From Amycolatopsis dendrobii (GTDB lineage Bacteria > Actinomycetota > Actinomycetes > Mycobacteriales > Pseudonocardiaceae), in the NCBI RefSeq assembly GCF_014145675.1, contig NZ_JACGZW010000002.1:62001-126000 (forward strand): a DNA stretch of 64,000 bases, written 5' to 3'. The notes under the pieces are model-generated. The model did no database searches, had not been told where the DNA came from, and saw only the letters and a list, made by a program, of their open reading frames with translations. Positions 15,919 to 23,279 of the stretch are shown one piece after another; the stretch's first letter is position 1, and each line of letters starts with the position of its first letter. Made by a program: the position numbers and the translations under genes.

Positions 15919-16664
15919 CCGAACGACCTCAGCACGACGCCGGATTCGGTGAGCAGCTCGCGAATCCGCCGGGCCAGCTCGACCGCGCCGGGCGTATCTC
16001 CGTGAACGCACAGGGAATCCGCCCGCAGCGTGAGCTTGTTCCCCTCGACGTCGACGACTTCGCCGGTGTTCGCCATGGTGAGCGCACGCGCGGCGACTTC
16101 GTCGGCGTCGTGCAGCACCGCGCCTGGCAGTTTGCGCGACACCAGTCGTCCTTCCGGCGTGTACGCGCGGTCGGCGAACGCTTCTGCGTACGCGGGCACG
16201 CCCGCCGCTTGAGCTGCGCGCAGCATTTCGGAATCTGGAGGACACAGCAGTGCCAGATCGGTGTGATAGCGCCGTACGCCTTCGACAAGCGCAGCCGCCT
16301 GCTCCGGATCGACCGCAGCGGTGTTGTAGAGCGCGCCGTGCGCCTTCACGTAACGCACGCAACTGTGCGCCGCGCGCGCGAAGGCGTCGAGAGCGCCGAT
16401 TTGGTACAGCACTTCGTCCGCGAGGTCTTCCGGCGCGATGTCGAGCGCGCGACGGCCGAAGCCGGCCAGGTCGCGGTAGCCGACGTGCGCACCGATGGTG
16501 ACGCCGCGTTCGGCCGCGCGTTCGCACACGCGGCGCATCACGCTCGCGTCGCCCGCGTGAAAGCCGCACGCGACGTTCGCGCTGGTCACGATGTCGAGCA
16601 TGGCTTCGTCGTCGCCCATGGTCCAGGCGCCGAAGCCTTCGCCGAGGTCGCTGTTGAGGTCCAT
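15915..16664 (-). CDS. pxpA: 5-oxoprolinase subunit PxpA (LamB/YcsF family)
   Basis: 249 residues. MDLNSDLGEGFGAW is the canonical N-terminus, with ANVACGFHAGD and TIGAHVGYRDLAGFGRR next. VKAHGALYN, AEAFADRAY and LCVHGDTPGA complete the family pattern. This is the polysaccharide-deacetylase-like subunit of ATP-dependent 5-oxoprolinase. The stop of the hydro-lyase gene is 1 nt upstream of its ATG, so the operon is tightly packed. Confidence 0.94.
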   Translation of the reverse strand: MDLNSDLGEGFGAWTMGDDEAMLDIVTSANVACGFHAGDASVMRRVCERAAERGVTIGAHVGYRDLAGFGRRALDIAPEDLADEVLYQIGALDAFARAAHSCVRYVKAHGALYNTAAVDPEQAAALVEGVRRYHTDLALLCPPDSEMLRAAQAAGVPAYAEAFADRAYTPEGRLVSRKLPGAVLHDADEVAARALTMANTGEVVDVEGNKLTLRADSLCVHGDTPGAVELARRIRELLTESGVVLRSFG

Positions 16665-16665
16665 G

Positions 16666-17460
16666 TCATCCCACCTGGTAATCGCGGTCGGGTCGGTCGG
16701 TCAAGAACATGTACCCGGGGGCGTGCGTGATGGCGAACGGCGGACGCGACGCCATCAGCGCCGCCTGCGGGGTGACGCCGCAGGCCCAGAACACCGGCAC
16801 GTCACCGGGCCGAGCGTCGACCGGATCGCCGAAATCCGGCCGGGCGAGGTCGGCGATGCCCAGCTCAGCCGGGTCTCCGACGTGCACCGGAGCGCCGTGC
16901 ACCGCGGGCATCGCGCCGGTGACGCGCACAGCGTCCCCGATCAGGGTTTCCGGGATTTGCCGCATCGACACCACCATCGGGCCGCTCAGCCGGCCAGCCG
17001 GTTCGCACTGCCGGTTCGTCACGTACATCGAAACGTTGCGGCCCTGCTCCACGTGCCGCAGCGGGATGCCCGCGGCGCGCAGCAACGTCTCGAAACTGAA
17101 GCTGCAGCCGATGGAGAACGCGACCAGGTCACTGCGCCACACCCCGGTGGTGTCGGTGATCTCGCTGGTCAGCGCGCCGTTGTGCCAGACCCGGTAGCGC
17201 GGCAGATCGGTGCGCAGGTCTGCGCCGGGAGCGAGCTTCGTGGTCGGATCGCCGGGTTCGCTGACGTCGAGCACCGGGCACGGTCGCGGGTTGCGGGCGC
17301 AGAACTCGCGGACGTCGTCGGCCCAGTCCGCCGGGACGGCGATCAGGTTCGTCTGGGCATAACCGTCGGCCCAGCCGGTGGTCGGGCGTTCGGTGCCGGC
17401 GCGGAAGAGCGCGCGGGCCTCGGCCGGGGTGAGCGTCGACGGATCGTAGGAAGTGGTCAT
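16666..17460 (-). CDS. Putative hydro-lyase (DUF1445/YcsI family)
   Basis: 264 residues. [62 protein letters not shown] are the family landmarks; the last cysteine-containing block is the most conserved part. YcsI sits in the Bacillus kip/pxp operon too, and relatives include D-glutamate cyclase, which makes 5-oxo-D-proline. A role feeding 5-oxoproline into PxpABC fits the operon but is inferred. ATG at 17460 overlaps the MFS stop by 4 bp. Confidence 0.88.
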   Translation of the reverse strand: MTTSYDPSTLTPAEARALFRAGTERPTTGWADGYAQTNLIAVPADWADDVREFCARNPRPCPVLDVSEPGDPTTKLAPGADLRTDLPRYRVWHNGALTSEITDTTGVWRSDLVAFSIGCSFSFETLLRAAGIPLRHVEQGRNVSMYVTNRQCEPAGRLSGPMVVSMRQIPETLIGDAVRVTGAMPAVHGAPVHVGDPAELGIADLARPDFGDPVDARPGDVPVFWACGVTPQAALMASRPPFAITHAPGYMFLTDRPDRDYQVG

Positions 17461-18716
17461 GCCTCCACCAATTCCTTGCCTCGCGTTTCCGGCAGCCCGA
17501 GCAGTGCTGCCGCGGCGATCGCGTAGCCGACCGCACCGAGCACGATCGCGCCGCCAGCGCCGAGAAAGCCAACCACGGCGGGGAAAGCGGCACCGACCGC
17601 GCGGCCGAAGTTGTAGGTGAAGCCTTGTCCGGTGGCGCGCAGGGCGGTCGGGTACAGCTCGGCGAGGTACGCGCCGAAGCCGCTGAAGATCGCTGAAGTC
17701 GAGAAGCCGAGCGGGAAACTGATCAGCAGCATCAGGCCGTTCGCGCCGTAGGGCAGTTGCACGAACAGCACGATCAGCAGCGCCGAAACGACGGAGAACA
17801 GCAGGAACGTCTTCTTCCGGCCGAGCAGGTCGGTGAGGTAGCCGCCGCAGACGTAGCCGATGAACGCGCCAGGGATCAGCAGCGCGAAGTAGCCGCCGGT
17901 GTTGACCACGGACAGGCCGCGGCTGCTCTGCAGATACTTCGGCATCCAGGTGAACAGCGTGTAGTAACCGCCCTGGACGCCGGTCGCGAGCAGCGCGGCG
18001 AACACCGTGGTGCGCAGGAGTTCCGGCCGGAAAATCCCGGCGAGCGAGCCTTTGACCTTCGCGGAGACGCGGCGCGCGGACGCTTCCGGCGCGTCCTCGA
18101 CACTGCGCCGCACCCACAGCACGAGCAGCGCCGGAATCACGCCGACCCAGAACAGCACGCGCCAGGCGATGTCCTGGTCGAGGACGCTGAACAGCACCGT
18201 GTAGACGATCACCAGCAGGCCCCAGCCGACCGCCCACGCGCTCTGCACGAACGCCACCGTGCGGCCGCGGTACTTGGCCGAGCAGTACTCGGCGACCAGC
18301 GCGGCGCCGACCGCCCATTCGCCGCCGAACCCGAGGCCCTGCAAACCGCGGAAGATCAGCAGCGTTTCGAAGTTGGGCGCGAAACCGCAGAGCACCGTGA
18401 AGATCGTGTACATCGCGATGGTCAGCTGCAGCGTGCGGACGCGGCCGATGCGGTCGGCGAGCACGCCTGCTCCGACGCCGCCGATCGCGGACACGACCAG
18501 CGTGACGGTGCTGAGCAGGCCCGCTTCGCCGGACGTGATGCCGAAGTAGGCGGTGATCGCGGCCAGGCCGAAGGGAAGGGTCTGGTAGTCGAACGAATCG
18601 AGGCCGTAGCCGCCGAACGCGCCGAGGAAGGCGCGGCGGCCCTTGTGGCCGAGCGAGCGATACCAGCCGAACGGGCGGGCCGCGTTCGCGGTGCCGTCGG
18701 CGACGTTGACGTTCAT
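17457..18716 (-). CDS. MFS transporter (first gene of the pxp operon)
   Basis: 419 residues with about 12 hydrophobic segments. Sugar-porter/AAHS-type signatures are visible: [14 protein letters not shown] after TM2 and [14 protein letters not shown] in the second half; the long loop ([15 protein letters not shown]) splits the two halves. The ATG at 18716 has GAGG 6 nt upstream; the in-frame codon at 18728 lacks support. In Bacillus the equivalent position is held by an Nramp-type protein (YcsG), so an MFS carrier here suggests uptake of an organic acid such as 5-oxoproline. The substrate is inferred from context only. Confidence 0.9.
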   Translation of the reverse strand: MNVNVADGTANAARPFGWYRSLGHKGRRAFLGAFGGYGLDSFDYQTLPFGLAAITAYFGITSGEAGLLSTVTLVVSAIGGVGAGVLADRIGRVRTLQLTIAMYTIFTVLCGFAPNFETLLIFRGLQGLGFGGEWAVGAALVAEYCSAKYRGRTVAFVQSAWAVGWGLLVIVYTVLFSVLDQDIAWRVLFWVGVIPALLVLWVRRSVEDAPEASARRVSAKVKGSLAGIFRPELLRTTVFAALLATGVQGGYYTLFTWMPKYLQSSRGLSVVNTGGYFALLIPGAFIGYVCGGYLTDLLGRKKTFLLFSVVSALLIVLFVQLPYGANGLMLLISFPLGFSTSAIFSGFGAYLAELYPTALRATGQGFTYNFGRAVGAAFPAVVGFLGAGGAIVLGAVGYAIAAAALLGLPETRGKELVEA

Positions 18717-18843
18717 AGGGCACCTCACAAGGGGGACGAACTCATGGTGGCACGAGTCACATGGCCGCTACCGTACGGATCGTTCAACAATTCCACAAGT
18801 CCCTCATTTTATTGTTCACCGTCCGCTGGCTACGCTGGGCGAC
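18717..18843. promoter_or_regulatory. Divergent control region pxp operon / GntR
   Basis: An AT-rich patch (18780-18820) contains partly matched arms GTTCAACAAT (about 18782-18791) and ATTGTTCACC (about 18811-18820), a plausible GntR site. On the plus strand TACGCT (18831-18836) lies 7 nt before GTG 18844, fitting leaderless transcription of the regulator. Confidence 0.5.
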
Positions 18844-19542
18844 GTGGTCACCGACGGAGAGCCGATGGGCCTGGAAGCGGATCGCGGCCTGCTCGGCCGG
18901 ACGAGCACCGCGGAGCGAGTCGCGGGCGTGCTGCGCACGCGCGTTTCCGAGGGGTACTTCCTGCCGGGAGTACGGCTTTCGGAGCAGGACATCGGCAGCG
19001 CGCTCGGGGTCTCGCGGAACACGCTCCGTGAAGCTTTCCGGCTGTTGACTCACGAACGCCTGCTGGTGCACGAGCTGAACCGCGGCGTGTTCGTGCGGGT
19101 GCCGAGCGTCGGGGACGTCCGCGACATCTACCGCGTCCGCAAGATCATCGAATGCGCGGCGGTCCGCGACGTGACCGAGAAGCCGGCGGCATACGAGAAG
19201 ATCGCCAGCACCGTCGCGGACGGCGATCGCGCGGCGAAGCAGGCGCAATGGCAGGACCTGGGTACCGCGAATATCCGTTTCCACGCGGAGCTGGCGGCGC
19301 TCAGCGGCAGCGAGCGCATCGTCGAGCTGATGCAGGCGCTCGCCGCGGAGCTGCGGCTGGTGTTCCACGTGATGGCCGACCCGCGCCGCTTTCACGAGCG
19401 GTATCTGCCGCGGAACCACGAAATCCTGGACGTGCTCGCGACCGGCGACGGGATCGCTGCGGCGGAGATGCTCGCCGGCTACCTCGACGACGCCGAGGCG
19501 CAGCTGGTCGAGGCCTACGCGGAGTTGTCCGGGACCCGCTGA
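18844..19542 (+). CDS. GntR-family transcriptional regulator (FadR/FCD type)
   Basis: 232 residues. An N-terminal winged helix (STAERVAGVLRTRVSEGYFLPGVRLSEQDIG region, then LGVSRNTLREAFRLLTHERLLVHELNRGVFV) is followed by an all-helical FCD effector domain with metal-ligand histidines (IRFHAEL, FHERYLPRNHEIL). I chose GTG 18844 from its leaderless promoter; an ATG at 18865 preceded by GGAG is a good alternative. Its divergent position points to control of the pxp operon in response to a small carboxylate. In Bacillus the same job is done by the IclR-type KipR, so the regulator family has been exchanged. Confidence 0.87.
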   Translation: MVTDGEPMGLEADRGLLGRTSTAERVAGVLRTRVSEGYFLPGVRLSEQDIGSALGVSRNTLREAFRLLTHERLLVHELNRGVFVRVPSVGDVRDIYRVRKIIECAAVRDVTEKPAAYEKIASTVADGDRAAKQAQWQDLGTANIRFHAELAALSGSERIVELMQALAAELRLVFHVMADPRRFHERYLPRNHEILDVLATGDGIAAAEMLAGYLDDAEAQLVEAYAELSGTR

Positions 19543-19840
19543 GCGGTTCGGCCGAAACCGGCCGGTTTGCCCGGGAAGGCAGCGAGAATGGCCGTTCGGC
19601 CCCTCCTGTCACCGGGAAGGCTCCACGGCGCACGCGGCCTGGCTACCTTCGGCAGTGGGCCGCGTGAGCGTGCCGCCCCGGGCGCCGGGACCCCCAGCCG
19701 ACGCGCGGAGGCCGGCCCACGGCCGGGCGGAAGACCTTGGTTCCCGCCCGGCCCACGCGGTGTCCGCGGCGGGCCGTGGCCACCGGGGGGAGGTCACGGC
19801 CCGCCGTCCTTCCTTCGTCCGCAGTGTCCATAGTGGACGA
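19543..19840. other. 298-bp gap between GntR and the glucanase gene
   Basis: Contains no supported gene. A loop-less palindrome AAACCGGCCGGTTT (19555-19568) follows the GntR stop by 12 bp. The terminator of the glucanase gene lies at the right end. Confidence 0.5.
19767..19806 (-). terminator. Terminator of the beta-glucanase gene
   Basis: Stem of 11 bp or more, GGCGGGCCGTG (19768-19778) with CACGGCCCGCC (19795-19805), closing a GC-rich loop. It lies about 35 bp beyond the glucanase stop codon in its reading direction. Confidence 0.7.
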
Positions 19841-21058
19841 CTACTGGTTCACCGACCATTTCTGGTTGACGTTCCCGGTGCACGTCCACAGCTGCAGTTT
19901 CGTCCCGTTGGCCGAACTGACCCCGGCGGCGTCGAGGCACTTGTTCGCGTGCGGGTTGACGATGTCGTGCGCGGCGGTCACGACCCACTGCTGTGCGTCG
20001 CTGTTGTTGCAGTCGTACATCTGGACCGGGGTGCCGTCGGCGGTGCCGGAGTACTTGACGTCCATGCATTTGCCGAGCGCGCGAATGGTCCCGTCGCCGC
20101 CGATCGTCCAGTCCTGCGCGGCGTTGCCGTTGCAGTCGGTGATCTGCAACTGGGTGAAGTTCGCCGGATTGGCCCAGGGCACGTCGACGCATTTGCCGCC
20201 GATGCCGATGATCCGGCCGCTCGACCCGCCGGTGCCGCTCGTGGTCACGTGCACGTAGTCGACGACCAATTGCTGCGGGAATTGCGTGCCGCCGTCCGGA
20301 TCACCGGGCCAGTCGCCGCCGACCGCGAGGTTCAGGATCAGGTAGAAGGGATGGTCGAAGACCCAGCGGTTGCCGTTCAGATCGGCGGGGGTGCGGGTCT
20401 GGTAGGCGTTGCCGTCGACCGACCAGACGATCTTGTTCGGCGACCAGTCGACCGCGTAGGTGTGGAAAGCGTCGGCGAAGACCGGACCGTTGTACGCCGC
20501 GCCGATGCCGCCTGCTCCGGAGTAGCCGGGGCCGTGGATGGTGCCGTGCACGGTGTTCGGCTCGCGGCCGATGTTCTCCATGACGTCGATTTCGCCGTCG
20601 TTAGGCCAGTTTCCGCCGCCGAGCATCCAGAACGCGGGCCACATGCCCTGGCCGCGCGGGATCTTCATCCGGGTTTCGACGTGCCCGTAGGCCTGGCTGA
20701 ATTTGCCGGCGGTGTTGAGCCGGGCGGAGGTGTACTGGCAGGTGCCGTACCAGCAGGTGTGCCCGGAGTTTTCGCGTTTCGCGGTGATCACCAGGTGGCC
20801 CTGGCCATCGAGCGCGCCGTTCGCGGCTCCCGCGGTGTACCACTGGCGTTCGTGGTTGTTTCCGTTGTTGTCGCCGGTTTCGTAGGTCCATTTCGACGCG
20901 TCGGCGGCGGCTCCGGCGGGTCCGTTGAAATCGTCGGTGAAACTGTCGGCGGCCGCCGCGGTGGGCGGGGCCAGTACGGCGGGCGCGGCCTGGAGGCCGA
21001 GCGCCAGCAGCGCGGCCGCGGCGAGTGCGGTTGGGAGACGTCTGAGGAAACTGGGCAT
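19841..21058 (-). CDS. Secreted GH16 beta-1,3-glucanase with ricin-type CBM13
   Basis: 405 residues. A signal peptide is visible (basic start MPSFLRR, then an Ala/Leu-rich core, AxA site near 35-37). The GH16 domain spans about 40-275; the catalytic motif GEIDVMEN carries both glutamates, and MKIPRGQGMWPAFWMLG is typical. A linker (TTSGTGGSSG) leads to a ricin/CBM13 beta-trefoil (about 283-405) with three QxW-type repeats (QDWTIGG, QQWVVTA, QKWSVNQ) and paired cysteines. It should be exported and hydrolyse laminarin-like beta-1,3-glucans. GAGG lies 9 nt before the ATG. Confidence 0.93.
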   Translation of the reverse strand: MPSFLRRLPTALAAAALLALGLQAAPAVLAPPTAAAADSFTDDFNGPAGAAADASKWTYETGDNNGNNHERQWYTAGAANGALDGQGHLVITAKRENSGHTCWYGTCQYTSARLNTAGKFSQAYGHVETRMKIPRGQGMWPAFWMLGGGNWPNDGEIDVMENIGREPNTVHGTIHGPGYSGAGGIGAAYNGPVFADAFHTYAVDWSPNKIVWSVDGNAYQTRTPADLNGNRWVFDHPFYLILNLAVGGDWPGDPDGGTQFPQQLVVDYVHVTTSGTGGSSGRIIGIGGKCVDVPWANPANFTQLQITDCNGNAAQDWTIGGDGTIRALGKCMDVKYSGTADGTPVQMYDCNNSDAQQWVVTAAHDIVNPHANKCLDAAGVSSANGTKLQLWTCTGNVNQKWSVNQ

Positions 21059-21103
21059 GCGTGGTCACCTCGGTTTCGGGGAGGAACCTAAAGCCAGGGA
21101 GTG

Positions 21104-21126
21104 CTTTGTTGTGGCGGGCAACAAAG
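21104..21126 (-). promoter_or_regulatory. Inverted-repeat operator upstream of the glucanase
   Basis: Perfect 8-bp arms CTTTGTTG (21104-21111) and CAACAAAG (21119-21126) with a 7-bp spacer, 46 bp upstream of the glucanase ATG. A short AT-rich palindrome in a GC-rich promoter region is likely a repressor site; the regulator is not identified. Confidence 0.6.
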
Positions 21127-21307
21127 TAGGAGAAGTATGCCTGGTCTGGACCTCTGCGGCAATGGTCACGCTCGGTTCAGCGGGTCACCTGGCCGAGGGT
21201 AAGGCTGTCCCCACCGCGGTGACGCCAGTCGGCACCATGGTTCGCCGGCAGCCGCCGTCCTACGTTCGGAAGTGCCAGCCGAGAACGGACGACGGAGAGA
21301 GGCCGAG

Positions 21308-22036
21308 ATGACGGCGGGGACGGATCTTCGACCACCGCGGGTGCCGCCCGCAGCGGACCGAACGAAACGGGTCGAGCCGAAGAAGCACTGGTGGCGGCGG
21401 CCGTGGGTGGGGCCGTTGGGACTGGTGGTGGTCGCGTTCCTGGCGTATTCGCTGCCGCCGTATCTGGCATTCGATCCGGCGCGGTCACGGGTGCCGTCGA
21501 CGTTCCCCGCGCACTACTTGTTCCTGGTGGGGCACGTGGTGTTCGGATCGGTCGCGATGGTGACCGCGGCGCTGCAGATCTGGCCGTGGATCCGGCGGAA
21601 GTACCCGGTGCTGCACCGCTGCTCCGGCCGCGCGTACGTGTTCGCCGGCGTGCTGCCCTCCGGGCTGCTGGCGTTGACGATCGGCGCGGCGACTCCGTTC
21701 GGGCCGGTGACCCGGGCCAGTGACGTGCTGCTCGCCGTGGTGTGGCTCGGTACGACGTGGGCGGGCTATCGTGCCGCTCGCGAACGCCGGTTCGGCGATC
21801 ACCGGCGCTGGATGGTCCGCAGTTTCGCGCTGACGATGTCGATCATCCTCAACCGGCTGATCGGCCCGATCGCGGCGATCTTCCTGGAACCGCAGCTCGC
21901 CACCACGTTCGGCGGCAGCGAAATCGCGCTGGGGCAGTCGATCGCGGCGCTCGGGGCGTGGGTGAGCTGGACGGTCGCGCTGATCGCGGCGCAGCTGTGG
22001 CTCGACCGGAAGCCGAACCGCCGCGCGAGTGTTTAG
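21308..22036 (+). CDS. DUF2306 membrane protein
   Basis: 242 residues. After a basic, proline-rich cytoplasmic start (to about 33) there are about six or seven membrane segments, beginning WVGPLGLVVVAFLAYSLPPYL and including HYLFLVGHVVFGSVAMVTAALQ. Histidine-containing HYLFLVGH and the PVLHRCSGRAYVFAG and FGDHRRWMVRSFAL motifs are typical of DUF2306, a family of unknown function that resembles haem-binding membrane folds. ATG 21308 is preceded by GGAGAGAGG. It stands alone and is closed by a strong bidirectional hairpin. Confidence 0.82.
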   Translation: MTAGTDLRPPRVPPAADRTKRVEPKKHWWRRPWVGPLGLVVVAFLAYSLPPYLAFDPARSRVPSTFPAHYLFLVGHVVFGSVAMVTAALQIWPWIRRKYPVLHRCSGRAYVFAGVLPSGLLALTIGAATPFGPVTRASDVLLAVVWLGTTWAGYRAARERRFGDHRRWMVRSFALTMSIILNRLIGPIAAIFLEPQLATTFGGSEIALGQSIAALGAWVSWTVALIAAQLWLDRKPNRRASV

Positions 22037-22055
22037 CCCTGGCTGAATAGTTTGT

Positions 22056-22101
22056 CGTCCGCGCCGCCTGCTTGTTAGAAAACCAGCAGGCGGCGCGGAC
22101 G
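22056..22101. terminator. Bidirectional terminator, 17-bp perfect stem
   Basis: Arms at 22056-22072 (CGTCCGCGCCGCCTGCT) and 22085-22101 pair without mismatch around a 12-nt A-rich loop. It sits between the convergent stops of the DUF2306 gene and the acyl-CoA dehydrogenase and can serve both. Confidence 0.9.
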
Positions 22102-22133
22102 CATTCGGTGCGAGGGGTACACCGAATGCCGGC

Positions 22134-23279
22134 TCATCCGCGCCGCTGCAACGACCGCGCGATGATCGTCCGCTGGATCTCGGACGCGCCTTCGTAAATG
22201 CGCGGCGCCCGGACCTCCCGGTAGAGATGCTCCAGCAAATGCCCGCGCCGCAGTGCTCGTGCGCCGTGCAATTGCACCGCTTGATCCACCACATATTGCG
22301 CGGTCTCGGTCGCGAACAACTTCGCCATCGCCGCGCGACCGGCCAGATTCTGCTCGCCCGCGTCGTAAGCGGCTGCTGCGGCGTAGACCAGGAGGCGGCC
22401 GGCTTCCGTTCGCGTGGCCATTTCGGCCAGCGTGTGTGCCACAGTTTGCTGCTTCACCAACGGGCCGCCGAAGGCCTCGCGCGAAGCTGTGTACTCCACG
22501 GTCGCGTCGAGGGCGGCTTGTGCCATGCCGACCGCGAAAGCGCCGACGCTCGGACGGAACAGGTCCAAAGTCCGCATGGCTACGGCGAAACCGCGGTTCT
22601 CCTCGCCGAGCAGTTCGTCGCGATTCACCCGGACGCCGTCGAATACCACCGTGCCGATCGGGTGCGGGCTCACCAAATCCAGGTGTTCGCCGCTGAGTCC
22701 GGCGCGATCGCCGGGGACGACGAAGGCGCTGACGCCGCGTGCTCCGGCGTCGGGAGTCGTGCGGGCGAAGACCGTGTAGAAGTCGGCTTCCGGGGCGTTC
22801 GAGATCCACATTTTCGTGCCGGTGAGCCGCCAGCCGTCGCCGTCTGGTTCGGCGGCGAGTTGCAGCGCGGCGGCGTCGGATCCCGCGTCCGGTTCGGTCA
22901 GTGCGAAAGCGGCGACGGCGTCACCGGCGGCTACGGCGGGGAGCCAGCGTTGGACCTGCTCGTCCAAACCGGACTGAAGTACCGGGTAGCTGCCCAAACC
23001 CTGCAATGCCAAGGCAGTCTCGGCTTCGGTGCTTTGCGTGGCGAGAGCTTCGCGCAGCAAGCACAGGTCGGTCGCGGCGGCTTGCCGGGTCGGCTGTCCG
23101 CTTTCGACCCCGGGGAACAGTCGAGCGAGCAAACCGTGGGCGCCCATGGCCTTGAGCAGTGGACGGTTGACCGCGCCTTCGGCGCCGGCAGCGGCCAGGT
23201 CGACTAGCTGTTCGGCGGCGATTTTCCGGACGGAAGCGGAGTACGCGGTCTGTTCCGGAGTGAAAGCGAAAGCGTTCAT
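22134..23279 (-). CDS. Acyl-CoA dehydrogenase
   Basis: 381 residues with a full ACAD layout: ALTEPDAGSD (FAD/substrate loop, about 128-137), WISNAPEADFYTVFART, LLGEENRGFAVAMRTLDLFRPSVG and the C-terminal YEGASEIQRTIIARSL with the likely catalytic glutamate. It overlaps the upstream monooxygenase gene by 4 bp, so the two are co-translated. In the aminobenzoyl-CoA pathway an acyl-CoA dehydrogenase-like step follows ring reduction, which suits this position, but the substrate is inferred. Confidence 0.92.
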   Translation of the reverse strand: MNAFAFTPEQTAYSASVRKIAAEQLVDLAAAGAEGAVNRPLLKAMGAHGLLARLFPGVESGQPTRQAAATDLCLLREALATQSTEAETALALQGLGSYPVLQSGLDEQVQRWLPAVAAGDAVAAFALTEPDAGSDAAALQLAAEPDGDGWRLTGTKMWISNAPEADFYTVFARTTPDAGARGVSAFVVPGDRAGLSGEHLDLVSPHPIGTVVFDGVRVNRDELLGEENRGFAVAMRTLDLFRPSVGAFAVGMAQAALDATVEYTASREAFGGPLVKQQTVAHTLAEMATRTEAGRLLVYAAAAAYDAGEQNLAGRAAMAKLFATETAQYVVDQAVQLHGARALRRGHLLEHLYREVRAPRIYEGASEIQRTIIARSLQRRG

